A stretch of 64,000 nt of DNA from Lachnospiraceae bacterium (GTDB lineage Bacteria > Bacillota > Clostridia > Lachnospirales > Lachnospiraceae): NCBI GenBank assembly GCA_910574285.1, contig CAJTAL010000004.1:1-64000 (forward strand), read 5' to 3'. The notes below the pieces were generated by a model, which did not search any database, was not told where the DNA came from, and saw only the letters and a list, made by a program, of their open reading frames with translations. Numbering within the stretch: position 1 is the stretch's first letter; every line of letters starts with the position of its first letter. This document shows, piece by piece, positions 1 through 8,360 of the stretch. The position numbers and the translations under genes are program-made.

Positions 1-110
1 TTGCGGCTGGCGAACCATTCGATGGGTCTTTAGACTCCAGCGCCGGGAACGAGCCCTTATAGGGCGGATAACAAACCACCGGCTAAGCCGGTGGTGCTGA
101 TTTTTTGTAC
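1..110 (+). mobile_element. Right end of an IS200/IS605-type element (tnpB tail, putative omega-RNA scaffold)
   Basis: An open frame enters from the window edge and ends at a TAG at 31-33, consistent with the last ten codons of a tnpB-type gene. The sequence after it (about 34-74) is GC-rich and structured. It leads into a perfect 9-bp hairpin, ACCACCGGC-TAA-GCCGGTGGT at 75-95, followed by a T-run. A subterminal hairpin of this kind next to a tnpB 3' end is typical of IS200/IS605 right ends, where the guide (omega) RNA is also encoded. The body of the element lies outside the window, so this is recognition by pattern. The hairpin could instead be a plain terminator. Confidence 0.55.
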
Positions 111-145
111 ATTGCAACAAGTAGCGAATGAGAGTGTGTTGAAAT

Positions 146-202
146 TTTGAACCTCCCGCTTGCGGATTTGAACCCTCCCAGTATGTCCAATTTGAACCCC
201 CG
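146..202. repeat. Three spaced TTTGAACC(C/T)CCC repeats, possible IS21-type end remnant
   Basis: The core TTTGAACC followed by C/T-rich bases occurs at 146-157, 167-179 and 191-202, at 21- and 24-bp spacing. Multiple short subterminal repeats are a feature of IS21-family ends, where they bind the transposase. No istA or istB gene is in the window, so this would be a solo end. The assignment to IS21 is inference; the repeats themselves are visible. Confidence 0.4.
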
Positions 203-220
203 TAAGGCAAAATCAAAAAG

Positions 221-304
221 TATTTAAGATAAAATTTCATCAAACTTTCATTTAAGAGCGTTGAAGCTAGGATGAAAATATGCTACAATAAGTTATCTTA
301 AATA
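221..304 (+). promoter_or_regulatory. Promoter of the small XRE gene, bracketed by a perfect 12-bp inverted repeat
   Basis: A sigma-A-like promoter is visible: TTGAAG (261-266), a 17-bp spacer, and TACAAT (284-289). TATTTAAGATAA at 221-232 and its exact reverse complement at 293-304 flank it. A partial copy, ATTTAAGA, lies near 250. The right arm would overlap the transcription start, so binding there should block initiation. Autoregulation by the adjacent XRE protein is the natural guess. Confidence 0.55.
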
Positions 305-338
305 TGAAACAAATTATACTTAATGTAAAGGAGATAAT

Positions 339-548
339 ATGCTTAAGAATAATATTGAATTGGATGTAAAAGTCAAATGCATTGAGAATGGCATTTCACA
401 AGTGCAGATTGCTGAGGATATTAATACGACAAAATCTTATGTGAATCGTATCATCAAAAAGCAGGAAGGTATTGTCAATAAAACATTTGTACAGATAATG
501 GAAACTCTTGGATATGATATTGAACTTACTTATATAAAAAGAAGTTAG
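339..548 (+). CDS. Small XRE-family helix-turn-helix regulator (69 aa)
   Basis: This is a minimal DNA-binding protein. Residues about 8-60 form a Cro/CI-type helix-turn-helix, with the SQVQIAEDINTTKSYVNRII segment matching the helix 2-turn-helix 3 pattern. There is almost nothing beyond the HTH, so it probably acts as a dimeric repressor without a sensing domain. The start is supported by AAAGGAG about 7 bases upstream. Its promoter lies between two arms of a perfect inverted repeat, which suggests autoregulation. It is followed 25 bp later by an EamA transporter gene that is probably co-transcribed. Single small HTH proteins like this are common on mobile DNA, which fits the IS remnants just upstream. 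Confidence 0.75.
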   Translation: MLKNNIELDVKVKCIENGISQVQIAEDINTTKSYVNRIIKKQEGIVNKTFVQIMETLGYDIELTYIKRS

Positions 549-573
549 TATATATTAGGAGGAAAAATAAAAT

Positions 574-987
574 ATGTGGTTATTGTTTGCTGTTTTGTCA
601 TCTTTATTTGCTGCTTTGACATCAATACTTGCCAAAATCGGAATTGATGGTGTGAATTCCAATCTTGCAACGGCAATCCGTACATTTGTAGTGCTTGTAA
701 TGGCATGGGGAATGGTTTTTCTTACAAACGCACAAACTGGCATAGATGAAATTGGAAAGAAAAGCTGGGTGTTTTTGATTTTGTCAGGATTGGCAACGGG
801 TGCTTCATGGCTGTGTTATTATAGAGCATTACAAATAGGGGAAGCATCAAAGGTTGTGCCAATTGATAAGTTAAGTACGGTTATTACTATCCTATTGGCA
901 TTCCTGTTCCTGCATGAAAATTTTACACCCAAATCCATTGCTGGCTGTGTCCTAATCGGAATAGGAACATTGCTTATGGTACTGTAA
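574..987 (+). CDS. EamA/DMT-family small membrane transporter (137 aa)
   Basis: A hydrophobic protein with about five predicted membrane segments and one EamA domain. Typical ten-TM drug/metabolite transporters contain two such domains, so this is a half-size form that would have to dimerise. The motif region GxxxASWLCYYRALQIGEASKVVPI is characteristic of the EamA fold (the final third of the domain), and LHENFTPKSIAGCVLIGIG is the usual C-terminal part. The substrate cannot be deduced. The gene has a clear TTAGGAGG ribosome binding site and probably forms an operon with the XRE gene before it. Confidence 0.8.
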   Translation: MWLLFAVLSSLFAALTSILAKIGIDGVNSNLATAIRTFVVLVMAWGMVFLTNAQTGIDEIGKKSWVFLILSGLATGASWLCYYRALQIGEASKVVPIDKLSTVITILLAFLFLHENFTPKSIAGCVLIGIGTLLMVL

Positions 988-1013
988 TCTTTGCTTACGG
1001 CCAAAAGGATGAT

Positions 1014-1071
1014 TTGACATAGATTTTACAAAAGGTTTCTTTTTCATTTTACATTCGGTTGCTATCATAAT
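1014..1071 (+). promoter_or_regulatory. Candidate phosphate-responsive promoter of the pst operon
   Basis: Upstream of pstS lie two exact ATTTTACA direct repeats (1023-1030 and 1046-1053, 23 bp apart), then CATAAT (1066-1071) as a possible -10. No good -35 stands 17 bp before it, which is usual for promoters activated by PhoB/PhoP-type regulators. A TTGACA (1014-1019) is present but poorly placed. The PhoB-like regulator is encoded in the same operon. The repeat spacing does not match the classic 11-bp Pho box, so confidence is limited. Confidence 0.35.
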
Positions 1072-1118
1072 AGACGTAGGCTACAAAAATAAGTGTAAAT
1101 CAGAAAGGAATCTTAGTT

Positions 1119-1928
1119 ATGAAGAAAATCGCAATTTTTTTTGTTTTGGCAGTAATGACTGCCAGCATTTTTGCAGGCTGTGGGCAGAAAAGTGATAGCG
1201 GAACAGTTTCGACAGACGGCTCCACATCTATGGAAAAGGTAATTGGAGCGTTGGGGGAAGCCTTTGAACAGGAATATGACAGTGTAACTTTTACATATAA
1301 CCCAACAGGTTCCGGCACAGGCATACAAGCTGTTTCCGAGGGAAGATGTGACATCGGTCTTTCCTCCAGAAATTTGAAAGATGAAGAAAAAGAGCAGGGG
1401 CTTAGCGAAACGGTTCTGGCTTATGACGGAATTGCTGTTATTGTGAATCCCGAAAATGATGTAAGCGATTTAAGCGTTGAAGACATTGCCAAAATCTATA
1501 AAGGTGAAATTACAAACTGGAAGGATGTAGGTGGAAAAGATGGGGAGATTGTCCCCATTGGACGTGAAGCAGGAAGCGGCACAAGGGACGGTTTTGAGTC
1601 CATTACAAAAACAGAAGACGCTTGCAAATACCATCAGGAACTTACATCAACAGGAGATGTAATTACAACAGTGGGAGGTAATCCAAACGCTATTGGTTAT
1701 GCATCGCTGGCATCTGTGTCAGACAGTGTAAAAGCAGTATCTGTAAACGGAGTAACACCAAGTGAGGAAACTGTAAAAGATGGAAGCTATGTTGTACAGC
1801 GTCCGTTTGTTCTGGTAACAAAGGAAGATAAAAAACTTTCAGGAACTGCTCAGAAATTTTTTGATTATGTTACATCAAGTGATGCGTCAGACATTATTTC
1901 AAAAGCAGGGGTTGTTCCTGCAAAGTAA
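1119..1928 (+). CDS. pstS: Phosphate ABC transporter substrate-binding lipoprotein PstS
   Basis: Extracellular phosphate receptor of the high-affinity Pst importer, tethered to the membrane as a lipoprotein. Residues 1-20 are a lipoprotein signal ending in the lipobox F-A-G-C, with Cys21 as lipidation site. The mature protein has PBP-like phosphate-binding signatures: DGSTSMEK near the N terminus, the NPTGSGTGIQAV segment, and GREAGSGTRDGFE, which coordinates phosphate through Ser/Thr/Arg. The length of 269 aa is normal for the clostridial type. It is the first gene of pstSCAB-phoU-phoBR, and AGAAAGGA precedes the ATG. Expression is expected to rise on phosphate limitation. Confidence 0.93.
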   Translation: MKKIAIFFVLAVMTASIFAGCGQKSDSGTVSTDGSTSMEKVIGALGEAFEQEYDSVTFTYNPTGSGTGIQAVSEGRCDIGLSSRNLKDEEKEQGLSETVLAYDGIAVIVNPENDVSDLSVEDIAKIYKGEITNWKDVGGKDGEIVPIGREAGSGTRDGFESITKTEDACKYHQELTSTGDVITTVGGNPNAIGYASLASVSDSVKAVSVNGVTPSEETVKDGSYVVQRPFVLVTKEDKKLSGTAQKFFDYVTSSDASDIISKAGVVPAK

Positions 1929-1940
1929 AGGAGCCTTGCT

Positions 1941-2807
1941 ATGAAGAATAAAAAAGCGTTTGAAAATATGATTCATGGCATATTCCTTATGCTTGGCTTG
2001 ATTGCTGTAGGCTGTGTTTTGCTAATCACTGTTTATTTGGTTATAGCGGGAATTCCTGCCATACGGGAAATAGGCTTGTTTAAGTTTTTATTCGGAAAGA
2101 CGTGGGAATCTACATCGGCAAATCCGTCTTATGGAATACTGCCATTTATATTGACGAGTATATATGGAACAGCAGGCGCTATCATAATAGGAGTTCCGAT
2201 TGGTTTTTTGACGGCGGTTTATCTGTCAAAAATAGCACCACAAAAAATAAAGGCGGCAGTTGGGACAGCAGTAAGCCTGCTCGCGGGAATTCCGTCGGTA
2301 GTATATGGATTGGTTGGTATGCTTGTCCTTGTGCCTGGAATCCGTGAGATTTTTCATTTGGCGGACGGAGCAAGCCTTCTGGCAGCAATAATTGTTCTTG
2401 CCATCATGATACTGCCATCAATTATAAAAGTATCAGTTACGGCACTTGACGCAGTTCCAAAAGAATATGAAGATGCTTCTCTTGCTTTAGGGGCAACTCC
2501 AGTTGAAACCTATTTTAAGGTTTCCGTTCCAGCGGCAAAAAGCGGTATTGCAGCCGCTGTTGTGCTTGGCATCGGCAGAGCTATTGGTGAGGCAATGGCT
2601 GTAATGATGGTATCGGGAAATGTTGCAAATATGCCGGGGTTATTTCAAAGTGTCAGGTTTTTGACAACTGCAGTGGCAAGTGAAATGTCCTATTCAAGTG
2701 GCCTTCAAAGACAGGCGTTATTCTCAATCGCACTTGTGCTGTTTTTATTTATCATGCTTATCAATGCGACTTTGAATTTCTTCCTGAAGGGCAAAAAGGG
2801 GGATTAA
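1941..2807 (+). CDS. pstC: Phosphate ABC transporter permease PstC
   Basis: One of the two membrane subunits of the Pst phosphate importer, partner of PstA. About six transmembrane helices are visible, and the binding-protein-dependent transport (EAA) loop reads EYEDASLALGATPVETYFKVSVP before the last helices. The 288-aa length is standard. It starts 12 bp after pstS with an AAAGGAG site and ends 2 bp before pstA, so it is part of one polycistronic unit. Confidence 0.92.
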   Translation: MKNKKAFENMIHGIFLMLGLIAVGCVLLITVYLVIAGIPAIREIGLFKFLFGKTWESTSANPSYGILPFILTSIYGTAGAIIIGVPIGFLTAVYLSKIAPQKIKAAVGTAVSLLAGIPSVVYGLVGMLVLVPGIREIFHLADGASLLAAIIVLAIMILPSIIKVSVTALDAVPKEYEDASLALGATPVETYFKVSVPAAKSGIAAAVVLGIGRAIGEAMAVMMVSGNVANMPGLFQSVRFLTTAVASEMSYSSGLQRQALFSIALVLFLFIMLINATLNFFLKGKKGD

Positions 2808-2809
2808 AT

Positions 2810-3673
2810 ATGCAGAACAGCAAAATTTCTAAAGCACGAAAAGCATATATAAGCATTATGAAAGCACTTATGTGGCTTTCTGTTGCAGTTACCTGTTCGT
2901 TAGTGGCATTTCTCATCATTTATGTATTTGTAAAAGGGATTCCTAATATTTCATGGGGACTGTTATCTGAAAAGCCGAGTTATTTATCAGGGAAGATTGG
3001 GATTCTGCCCGATATTTTAAATACAGTGTATATTGTAATAGCTACATTGCTTATTGTTCTTCCTATAGGAGTTGGGGCAGCAATCTATTTAACCGAATAT
3101 GCACAAAATAAAAAATTAGTGAACATTATTGAATATGCCGCAGAAACACTTTCAGGTATCCCGTCAATTATTTATGGATTGGTAGGAATGTTGTTCTTTT
3201 GTCAGTTTTTGAATATGAAAACGTCTCTCTTAGCAGGTGCATTGACTTTGGTCATCATGAACCTTCCGACAATTATGCGTACCACACAGGAAAGTCTGAA
3301 AACTGTGCCACAAAGTTATCGCGAGGGAGCTTTCGGTCTTGGTGCAGGCAAATGGCGTGTTATCCATACAGTGGTTCTTCCAGGTTGTGTTGATGGAATA
3401 ATAACAGGCTGTATTTTGTCAGTGGGCAGAATTTTGGGAGAATCGGCGGCACTTTTGTTCACTGCGGGATTTGCCCATGCGCTGAACGGAATAATTGATG
3501 GGCTTTCAAGTTCCGGTTGTACACTTACGGTTGCGTTATATGTATATGCGAAAGAACAAGGAGAATTTGGGATAGCGTTTGCAATAGCAGCTATTTTAAT
3601 GATACTGACTTTAATTATAAATTTGTCTGCAATGCTTGTAGAAAAGTATTTCAGAAAAAGGAGAAACGTATGA
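2810..3673 (+). CDS. pstA: Phosphate ABC transporter permease PstA
   Basis: Second membrane subunit of the Pst importer. It has six predicted transmembrane helices and an EAA loop ([20 protein letters not shown]) that docks to the ATPase PstB. At 287 aa it is close in size to PstC, as expected for this heterodimeric permease. Its stop codon overlaps the pstB start as ATGA, indicating translational coupling, and its ATG follows the pstC stop almost immediately. Confidence 0.92.
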   Translation: MQNSKISKARKAYISIMKALMWLSVAVTCSLVAFLIIYVFVKGIPNISWGLLSEKPSYLSGKIGILPDILNTVYIVIATLLIVLPIGVGAAIYLTEYAQNKKLVNIIEYAAETLSGIPSIIYGLVGMLFFCQFLNMKTSLLAGALTLVIMNLPTIMRTTQESLKTVPQSYREGAFGLGAGKWRVIHTVVLPGCVDGIITGCILSVGRILGESAALLFTAGFAHALNGIIDGLSSSGCTLTVALYVYAKEQGEFGIAFAIAAILMILTLIINLSAMLVEKYFRKRRNV

Positions 3674-4425
3674 GCAATATCATAACAGTAAAAGATATGT
3701 GTCTGTGGTATGGGGAGCATCAGGCGCTTAAAGATATAAATATAGACATTCCGTCAAAAAGTATTACCGCTTTCATAGGACCGTCAGGCTGCGGAAAATC
3801 CACTTTTTTGAAAAGCCTGAACAGAATGAACGATCTGATACCAAGTGTAAAGATTACAGGCGATGTTAAGTATAACGGTAAAAATATTTTTGGATCTTCT
3901 GTGGATGTAAATGAACTTCGCAGAGAGATAGGAATGGTTTTTCAAAAACCAAATCCGTTTCCTATGAGTATTTATGACAACGTTGCCTATGGTCCGCGTA
4001 CACACGGTGTTAAAAGTAAAGCAAAGCTTGATGATATCGTTGAGCAATCGTTGAAAGATGCCGCCATTTGGGAGGAAGTAAAAGACAGGCTTAAAAAGAA
4101 TGCCTTAGGTTTATCAGGCGGCCAGCAGCAAAGGCTTTGTATAGCAAGGGCTTTAGCCGTAAAGCCTGCCGTTCTGCTTATGGACGAACCTACATCGGCT
4201 CTCGATCCAATATCGACATCTAAAATTGAGGAATTAACTATCAAACTGAAAGAAAACTATACAATCATTATGGTAACACATAATATGCAACAGGCAGTGC
4301 GTATCTCAGACCAGACAGCATTTTTCCTTTTAGGAGAACTTGTTGAGTATGGAAATACAGAAACTCTGTTCTCTACTCCAAAAGATAAAAGAACAGAAGA
4401 TTATATTACAGGGAGGTTTGGATAA
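3670..4425 (+). CDS. pstB: Phosphate ABC transporter ATP-binding protein PstB
   Basis: Cytoplasmic ATPase that powers phosphate import. The Walker A motif GPSGCGKS is at residues 37-44, followed by the Q-loop ([16 protein letters not shown], strongly PstB-like), the ABC signature LSGGQQQRL, Walker B LLMDEP and the switch histidine in VTHNM. The frame is open about 150 bp further upstream inside pstA. The ATG used here is the correct start because it gives the usual 251-aa length and an ATGA overlap with pstA. The stop codon overlaps the phoU start by one base. Confidence 0.95.
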   Translation: MSNIITVKDMCLWYGEHQALKDINIDIPSKSITAFIGPSGCGKSTFLKSLNRMNDLIPSVKITGDVKYNGKNIFGSSVDVNELRREIGMVFQKPNPFPMSIYDNVAYGPRTHGVKSKAKLDDIVEQSLKDAAIWEEVKDRLKKNALGLSGGQQQRLCIARALAVKPAVLLMDEPTSALDPISTSKIEELTIKLKENYTIIMVTHNMQQAVRISDQTAFFLLGELVEYGNTETLFSTPKDKRTEDYITGRFG

Positions 4426-5069
4426 TGAGGAGCAGATTTGACGAGCAGCTTGCAATTTTAAATAAAGAAATGATTGAAATGGGTGCTTTGTGCGAAGAAA
4501 TAATTTCTAAGGTTTTGAAAGCATTAACCGATGAAGACAAAGATTTTTTGAATGGTATTTCGACTGCTGGTACTGAAATTGACCGTAAAGAGCGTACAAT
4601 AGAAACTCTTTGTTTAAAACTTCTGCTTCAGCAGCAGCCAGTGGCAAAAGATTTAAGACAGATTTCGTCAGCTCTTAAAATGATAACAGATATGGAGCGC
4701 ATCGGCGACCAGGCTGAAGATATCGCAGAAATAATACCATTTGTTGAAAACCGTCCTGAAATGGCAGATACCCTTTTACACGAAATGGCAAAGGCAAGCA
4801 TTAAAATGGTGACTGACAGCGTTGACGCGTTTGTTGAACATGATGTTGAACTGGCAAAAAAAGTTGTGTCGGACGATGATATTGTTGATAAATATTTTGA
4901 CCTTATAAAACAGGAAATAATCCGTGAAATTATATCAAATCCAAAAGACGGCGAATGTTCTATTGACCTCTTGATGATTGCTAAATATTTTGAACGAATC
5001 GGAGACCATGCCACTAATATTGCAGAATGGGTAGTCTTTTCTGTTACTGGTATTCATAAGGAGGGTTAA
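4425..5069 (+). CDS. phoU: Phosphate transport system regulator PhoU
   Basis: All-helical cytoplasmic regulator that links the Pst transporter to the PhoR kinase and damps signalling when phosphate is sufficient. Two PhoU repeats are visible. Each carries the metal-binding E(R)IGDxAxxIAE pattern: MERIGDQAEDIAEI in the first half and FERIGDHATNIAEW in the second. The length of 214 aa is normal. The start overlaps the last base of pstB and the gene is followed 2 bp later by the response regulator, so the sensing, transport and regulatory genes are a single transcript. Confidence 0.94.
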   Translation: MRSRFDEQLAILNKEMIEMGALCEEIISKVLKALTDEDKDFLNGISTAGTEIDRKERTIETLCLKLLLQQQPVAKDLRQISSALKMITDMERIGDQAEDIAEIIPFVENRPEMADTLLHEMAKASIKMVTDSVDAFVEHDVELAKKVVSDDDIVDKYFDLIKQEIIREIISNPKDGECSIDLLMIAKYFERIGDHATNIAEWVVFSVTGIHKEG

Positions 5070-5071
5070 AT

Positions 5072-5746
5072 ATGATTTGGTGTGTAGAGGATGATGCCAG
5101 CATAAGAGATATTGAAGTTTATGCTTTACAGTCAACAGGCTTTGAAGCCCGTGGCTATGAAGATGGAAATACTTTTTGGCAGGAACTTCAGAGTGAGAAG
5201 CCGGAACTTGTTGTCCTGGATATTATGCTGCCTGGAATGGATGGAATCCAAATACTAAAGAAAATGAGGGAAAATAAAGAATTTCAAGCTATTCCGGTTA
5301 TCATGGCTACCGCCAAAGGTGAGGAATACGATAAAATACATGGACTTGATCTTGGAGCTGATTATTATTTGGCAAAGCCGTTCGGTGTTATGGAATTGGT
5401 TTCCTGTGTCAAAGCTGTTCTCAGAAGATGCCAGCCTAAAAGAATCGATCATCTGCTTAAGACAGGAAATTTGATCGTGAATTTAGATGAACATACAGTA
5501 ACTGCAAACGGCGAACGCATATTGCTTACATTTAAGGAATTTGAAATCCTGCGGCTGTTTCTTTCCCATCCAGGTATGGTGTACACCCGTGACCAGCTTT
5601 TTAATGATATATGGGGTATGGATTATTGTGGTGAAACGAGAACTGTGGATATGCATATCCGTACCTTAAGGCAGAAACTTGGGATTTATGGAAAAATGAT
5701 AGAAACAGTGAGAGGGGTAGGATACCGTTTGGAGGCAATAGAATGA
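5072..5746 (+). CDS. phoB: OmpR/PhoB-family response regulator
   Basis: DNA-binding output of a two-component system. The receiver domain (residues 1-118) has acidic residues Asp7/Asp8, phospho-acceptor Asp50 in VVLDIMLPGMDG, and the conserved Lys of the AKPF motif. The C-terminal winged helix (about 125-222) contains the recognition region TRDQLFNDIWG and the RTVDMHIRTLRQKLG signature of OmpR-type regulators. Lying directly between phoU and a PhoR-like kinase, it very likely controls the pst operon. It overlaps the kinase gene by four bases (ATGA). Confidence 0.9.
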   Translation: MIWCVEDDASIRDIEVYALQSTGFEARGYEDGNTFWQELQSEKPELVVLDIMLPGMDGIQILKKMRENKEFQAIPVIMATAKGEEYDKIHGLDLGADYYLAKPFGVMELVSCVKAVLRRCQPKRIDHLLKTGNLIVNLDEHTVTANGERILLTFKEFEILRLFLSHPGMVYTRDQLFNDIWGMDYCGETRTVDMHIRTLRQKLGIYGKMIETVRGVGYRLEAIE

Positions 5747-7395
5747 CAAGAAAAATATTTAATTCTATTATCATAGTGGCAGGAACGATTTTACTTTCAA
5801 GTGTTATTATCATTATGGGATGCTTATACAATTATTTTGAAGATGTAAGGGAACGTGGCCTAAAAGATGAACTGAAACTATCAATGGCTGCCGTAGAAGA
5901 TGACGGAGTCCACTATTTAGAGAAAGTTAAGTCTGACCGTTACCGTATTACCTGGATTGCAGCTGATGGAACTGTCATATATGATACAGCTGCAAACAGT
6001 GAGGAACACGAAAATCATCTGGAACGCATGGAAGTTAAGAGTGCATTGGAAAATGGAGAGGGGGAAAGTAACCGTTACTCTGATACGCTGTTTGAAAAGA
6101 CAATGTATTATGCAAAGCGGATGAATGACGGCAGTGTACTGCGTATTTCTACAAGCAGTGCAACTGTGGGATTACTGGTTCTTGGTATGCTGCAGCCTAT
6201 TTTGATAGTGGTTGTTATAGCTTTGATTATGTCAGGTATATTAGCGGGCAGACTTTCAAAAAGGATTGTTAAGCCGCTGAATGACTTGAATCTGGAGAAA
6301 CCGCTGGAAAATGATACATATGAAGAGATATCTCCCCTGTTACTCCGTATAAGCAGACAGAACAAAGAAATTAAAGCGCAAGTTAAGGCGATTCAGCAGA
6401 GAGCTGCAGAATTTGAACAGATTACAGGCTGCATGAATGAGGGTCTTGTTTTGATGGACAAGGACGGAATCATACTAAGCATAAACCCGGCAGCAAATAG
6501 GATTTTTTCATTAGATGAAAGCTGTGTGGGCAGGGATTTCCTCACGGTTTACCGTGACCATGAAATGAATCTATGTATAAAAAACGCAATAGAGTCAGGG
6601 CATTGTGAAATACAACAGACGAGATTTGGAAGGGAATATCAGTTCGATGCCAGCCGTATAGAATCAGACGACGAAATGATTGGAATTATTCTCCTGATAT
6701 TTGATATTACCGAAAGGGTTCAGGCAGAGCGTAACAGACGTGAGTTTACAGCTAATGTTTCACACGAGCTTAAAACACCGCTTCAGGGTATTATCGGCAG
6801 TGCAGAACTTATCGAAAACGGTATGGTAAAGCAGGAAGATTTGCCACGTTTTATTGGACATATACGAAAAGAAGCTTCAAGACTTGTTATACTTGTTGGA
6901 GATATCATACGCCTCTCGCAGCTTGATGAAAAAGCAGAGCTTATAAAAGAAGAAATTAATCTTTTACAACTGGTGGAAGAAACAACTGAAAATTTAAAGG
7001 ACATTGCAAAAGATAAAAATATTGAAATCAGTATTGACGGAAAGCAGGTTATAATTTATGGTGTTAGAAAATTACTGTATGAAATCATATACAATTTATG
7101 TGATAACGCTATAAAATACAATATCTACGGTGGTAATATAAAAATTTCTATTACAAAAAATAACCAAAATGCGGTACTAACTGTTGCAGACACAGGCATT
7201 GGTATTCCACAGGAACATCTTGACAGAGTGTTTGAACGTTTTTACAGAGTTGATAAAAGCCATTCAAAGGAAACGGGAGGAACAGGGCTTGGGCTTTCTA
7301 TTGTAAAACATGCAGTGGCATACCATCATGGAAAAATTGATATAGAAAGCAAGGTGAACAATGGTACAACCATCACAATCAAATTTCCGATGTAA
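5743..7395 (+). CDS. phoR: PhoR-type sensor histidine kinase
   Basis: Membrane sensor kinase paired with the preceding response regulator. The order is: N-terminal TM helix (about 7-28), an extracytoplasmic sensor region of about 110 residues, second TM helix (about 144-166), HAMP-like linker, PAS domain (about 220-325), HisKA box with His341 in NVSHELKTP, and a HATPase with N box (NLCDNAIKYN), G1 (DTGIGIP) and G2 (GGTGLGLSIVKHAV). At 550 aa it is typical of Gram-positive PhoR. It is the last gene of the pst-pho operon; the ATGA overlap with phoB implies coupled translation. Confidence 0.9.
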   Translation: MTRKIFNSIIIVAGTILLSSVIIIMGCLYNYFEDVRERGLKDELKLSMAAVEDDGVHYLEKVKSDRYRITWIAADGTVIYDTAANSEEHENHLERMEVKSALENGEGESNRYSDTLFEKTMYYAKRMNDGSVLRISTSSATVGLLVLGMLQPILIVVVIALIMSGILAGRLSKRIVKPLNDLNLEKPLENDTYEEISPLLLRISRQNKEIKAQVKAIQQRAAEFEQITGCMNEGLVLMDKDGIILSINPAANRIFSLDESCVGRDFLTVYRDHEMNLCIKNAIESGHCEIQQTRFGREYQFDASRIESDDEMIGIILLIFDITERVQAERNRREFTANVSHELKTPLQGIIGSAELIENGMVKQEDLPRFIGHIRKEASRLVILVGDIIRLSQLDEKAELIKEEINLLQLVEETTENLKDIAKDKNIEISIDGKQVIIYGVRKLLYEIIYNLCDNAIKYNIYGGNIKISITKNNQNAVLTVADTGIGIPQEHLDRVFERFYRVDKSHSKETGGTGLGLSIVKHAVAYHHGKIDIESKVNNGTTITIKFPM

Positions 7396-7452
7396 TGTAA
7401 GGAATACCAAACATAAGTTTCGATGAAAATAATGTGTGGCATCTATTAGGGG

Positions 7453-7617
7453 GTGATAAGCTATTGGACGGTTATTAATAGCAGAATTTTCGGAGAGGAA
7501 GGTATCAGAGGGACAGTATCTGTATTGAAAGGGATGAATATCCCGCCGCAGACTATTTTGATTAAAATCCAAGAGCAGTATAACCTGAGTCCGGAAACTT
7601 CCAAAAAGTATCTGTAA
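7453..7617 (+). pseudogene. Short coding remnant, possibly the C-terminus of a Rpn/PDDEXK-type protein
   Basis: A 54-codon frame from a GTG to a TAA lies in the 315-bp gap after phoR. Its last part (LKGMNIPPQTILIKIQEQYN, then LSPETSKKYL) resembles the helical tails of recombination-promoting nuclease/transposase-like proteins, but there is no catalytic domain. The G-rich stretch before the GTG is too close for a good ribosome binding site. It is best read as the leftover 3' end of a deleted gene at the border between the pst island and the next block. Nothing else is recognisable in this gap apart from the hairpin that follows. Confidence 0.3.
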
Positions 7618-7633
7618 GGACGATGTATTTTGT

Positions 7634-7670
7634 CTCCCAGTCTTGTATTTCAAGCGAGACTGGGAGTTTA
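7634..7670 (+). terminator. Stem-loop terminator after the pst-pho region
   Basis: A perfect 10-bp stem, CTCCCAGTCT (7634-7643) with AGACTGGGAG (7657-7666), has a 13-nt loop and is followed by TTTAATATT. The U-tract is short, so termination may be partial. Confidence 0.6.
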
Positions 7671-7710
7671 ATATTCTAAGAGAACGTGATTATTTCAGAA
7701 GGAGAGAAGT

Positions 7711-8283
7711 ATGATTGAGGATTTAAAGATTATCCATCTTCCCAGGGAAGAATGGGAAGGTACGGTGATACCTATGAGATATACGACGGAAGAGTATTAC
7801 GATGTGATCATTGACAGGAATGAGAAGGGATATGATGTGAGGATTCATAAGAAGAAGTTTGATGCGCCTGTGACGCATTATCCCGAGGAGTATGACTATT
7901 CGGACAGATTGTATCAGCCTCATTGGGAAAAGGCGTATGCGTGGGGAATCGTGGAGGAGGATGCAAAAGGGCGAAAGATGGCAGCTTGTATTGAGACTTG
8001 CCCGGAGGAATGGAGCAACCGGCTGATGGTTACAGAATTATGGGTGCATGAGAAGTTGAGAAGGAAAGGAATCGGGCATCGGCTGATGGCTATGGCGAAG
8101 GAGCAGGCAGTAAAGGAGCGCCGCAGGGCGGTTATTCTGGAAACCCAGTCCTGCAATACGGGGGCGATATGCTTCTATGAGAAGGAAGGCTTCGAGATGA
8201 TAGGGTTTGACAGTTGCTGTTATTCTAACCGCGACAGGGAGCGTAAGGAAGTCCGTATCAATATGGGGTATTTTATTGCTTGA
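7711..8283 (+). CDS. GNAT-family N-acetyltransferase
   Basis: Acetyl-CoA-dependent acetyltransferase of unknown substrate. The C-terminal half carries the GNAT core: VTELWVHEKLRRKGIGHRLM (motif A, with the R-x-x-G-I-G acetyl-CoA pyrophosphate loop), then AVILETQSCNTGAICFYEKEGFEMIGF (motif B with N-x-x-A-x-x-F-Y). Residues 1-75 form a family-specific N-terminal extension. AGAAGGAGAG lies just before the ATG. It appears monocistronic, with a terminator upstream and a 77-bp gap downstream. Confidence 0.82.
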   Translation: MIEDLKIIHLPREEWEGTVIPMRYTTEEYYDVIIDRNEKGYDVRIHKKKFDAPVTHYPEEYDYSDRLYQPHWEKAYAWGIVEEDAKGRKMAACIETCPEEWSNRLMVTELWVHEKLRRKGIGHRLMAMAKEQAVKERRRAVILETQSCNTGAICFYEKEGFEMIGFDSCCYSNRDRERKEVRINMGYFIA

Positions 8284-8360
8284 AATTTTCTTAAAGTTAG
8301 ACGATAATAGAAATACAAAAGATTTTAATGTTTTACGATGTGTAGAGATAGGAGGATTAG

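Noticed and set aside
339-987. Toxin-antitoxin pair (XRE plus small membrane protein)
   Set aside because: The second protein is a recognisable EamA transporter with five membrane segments, not a toxin.
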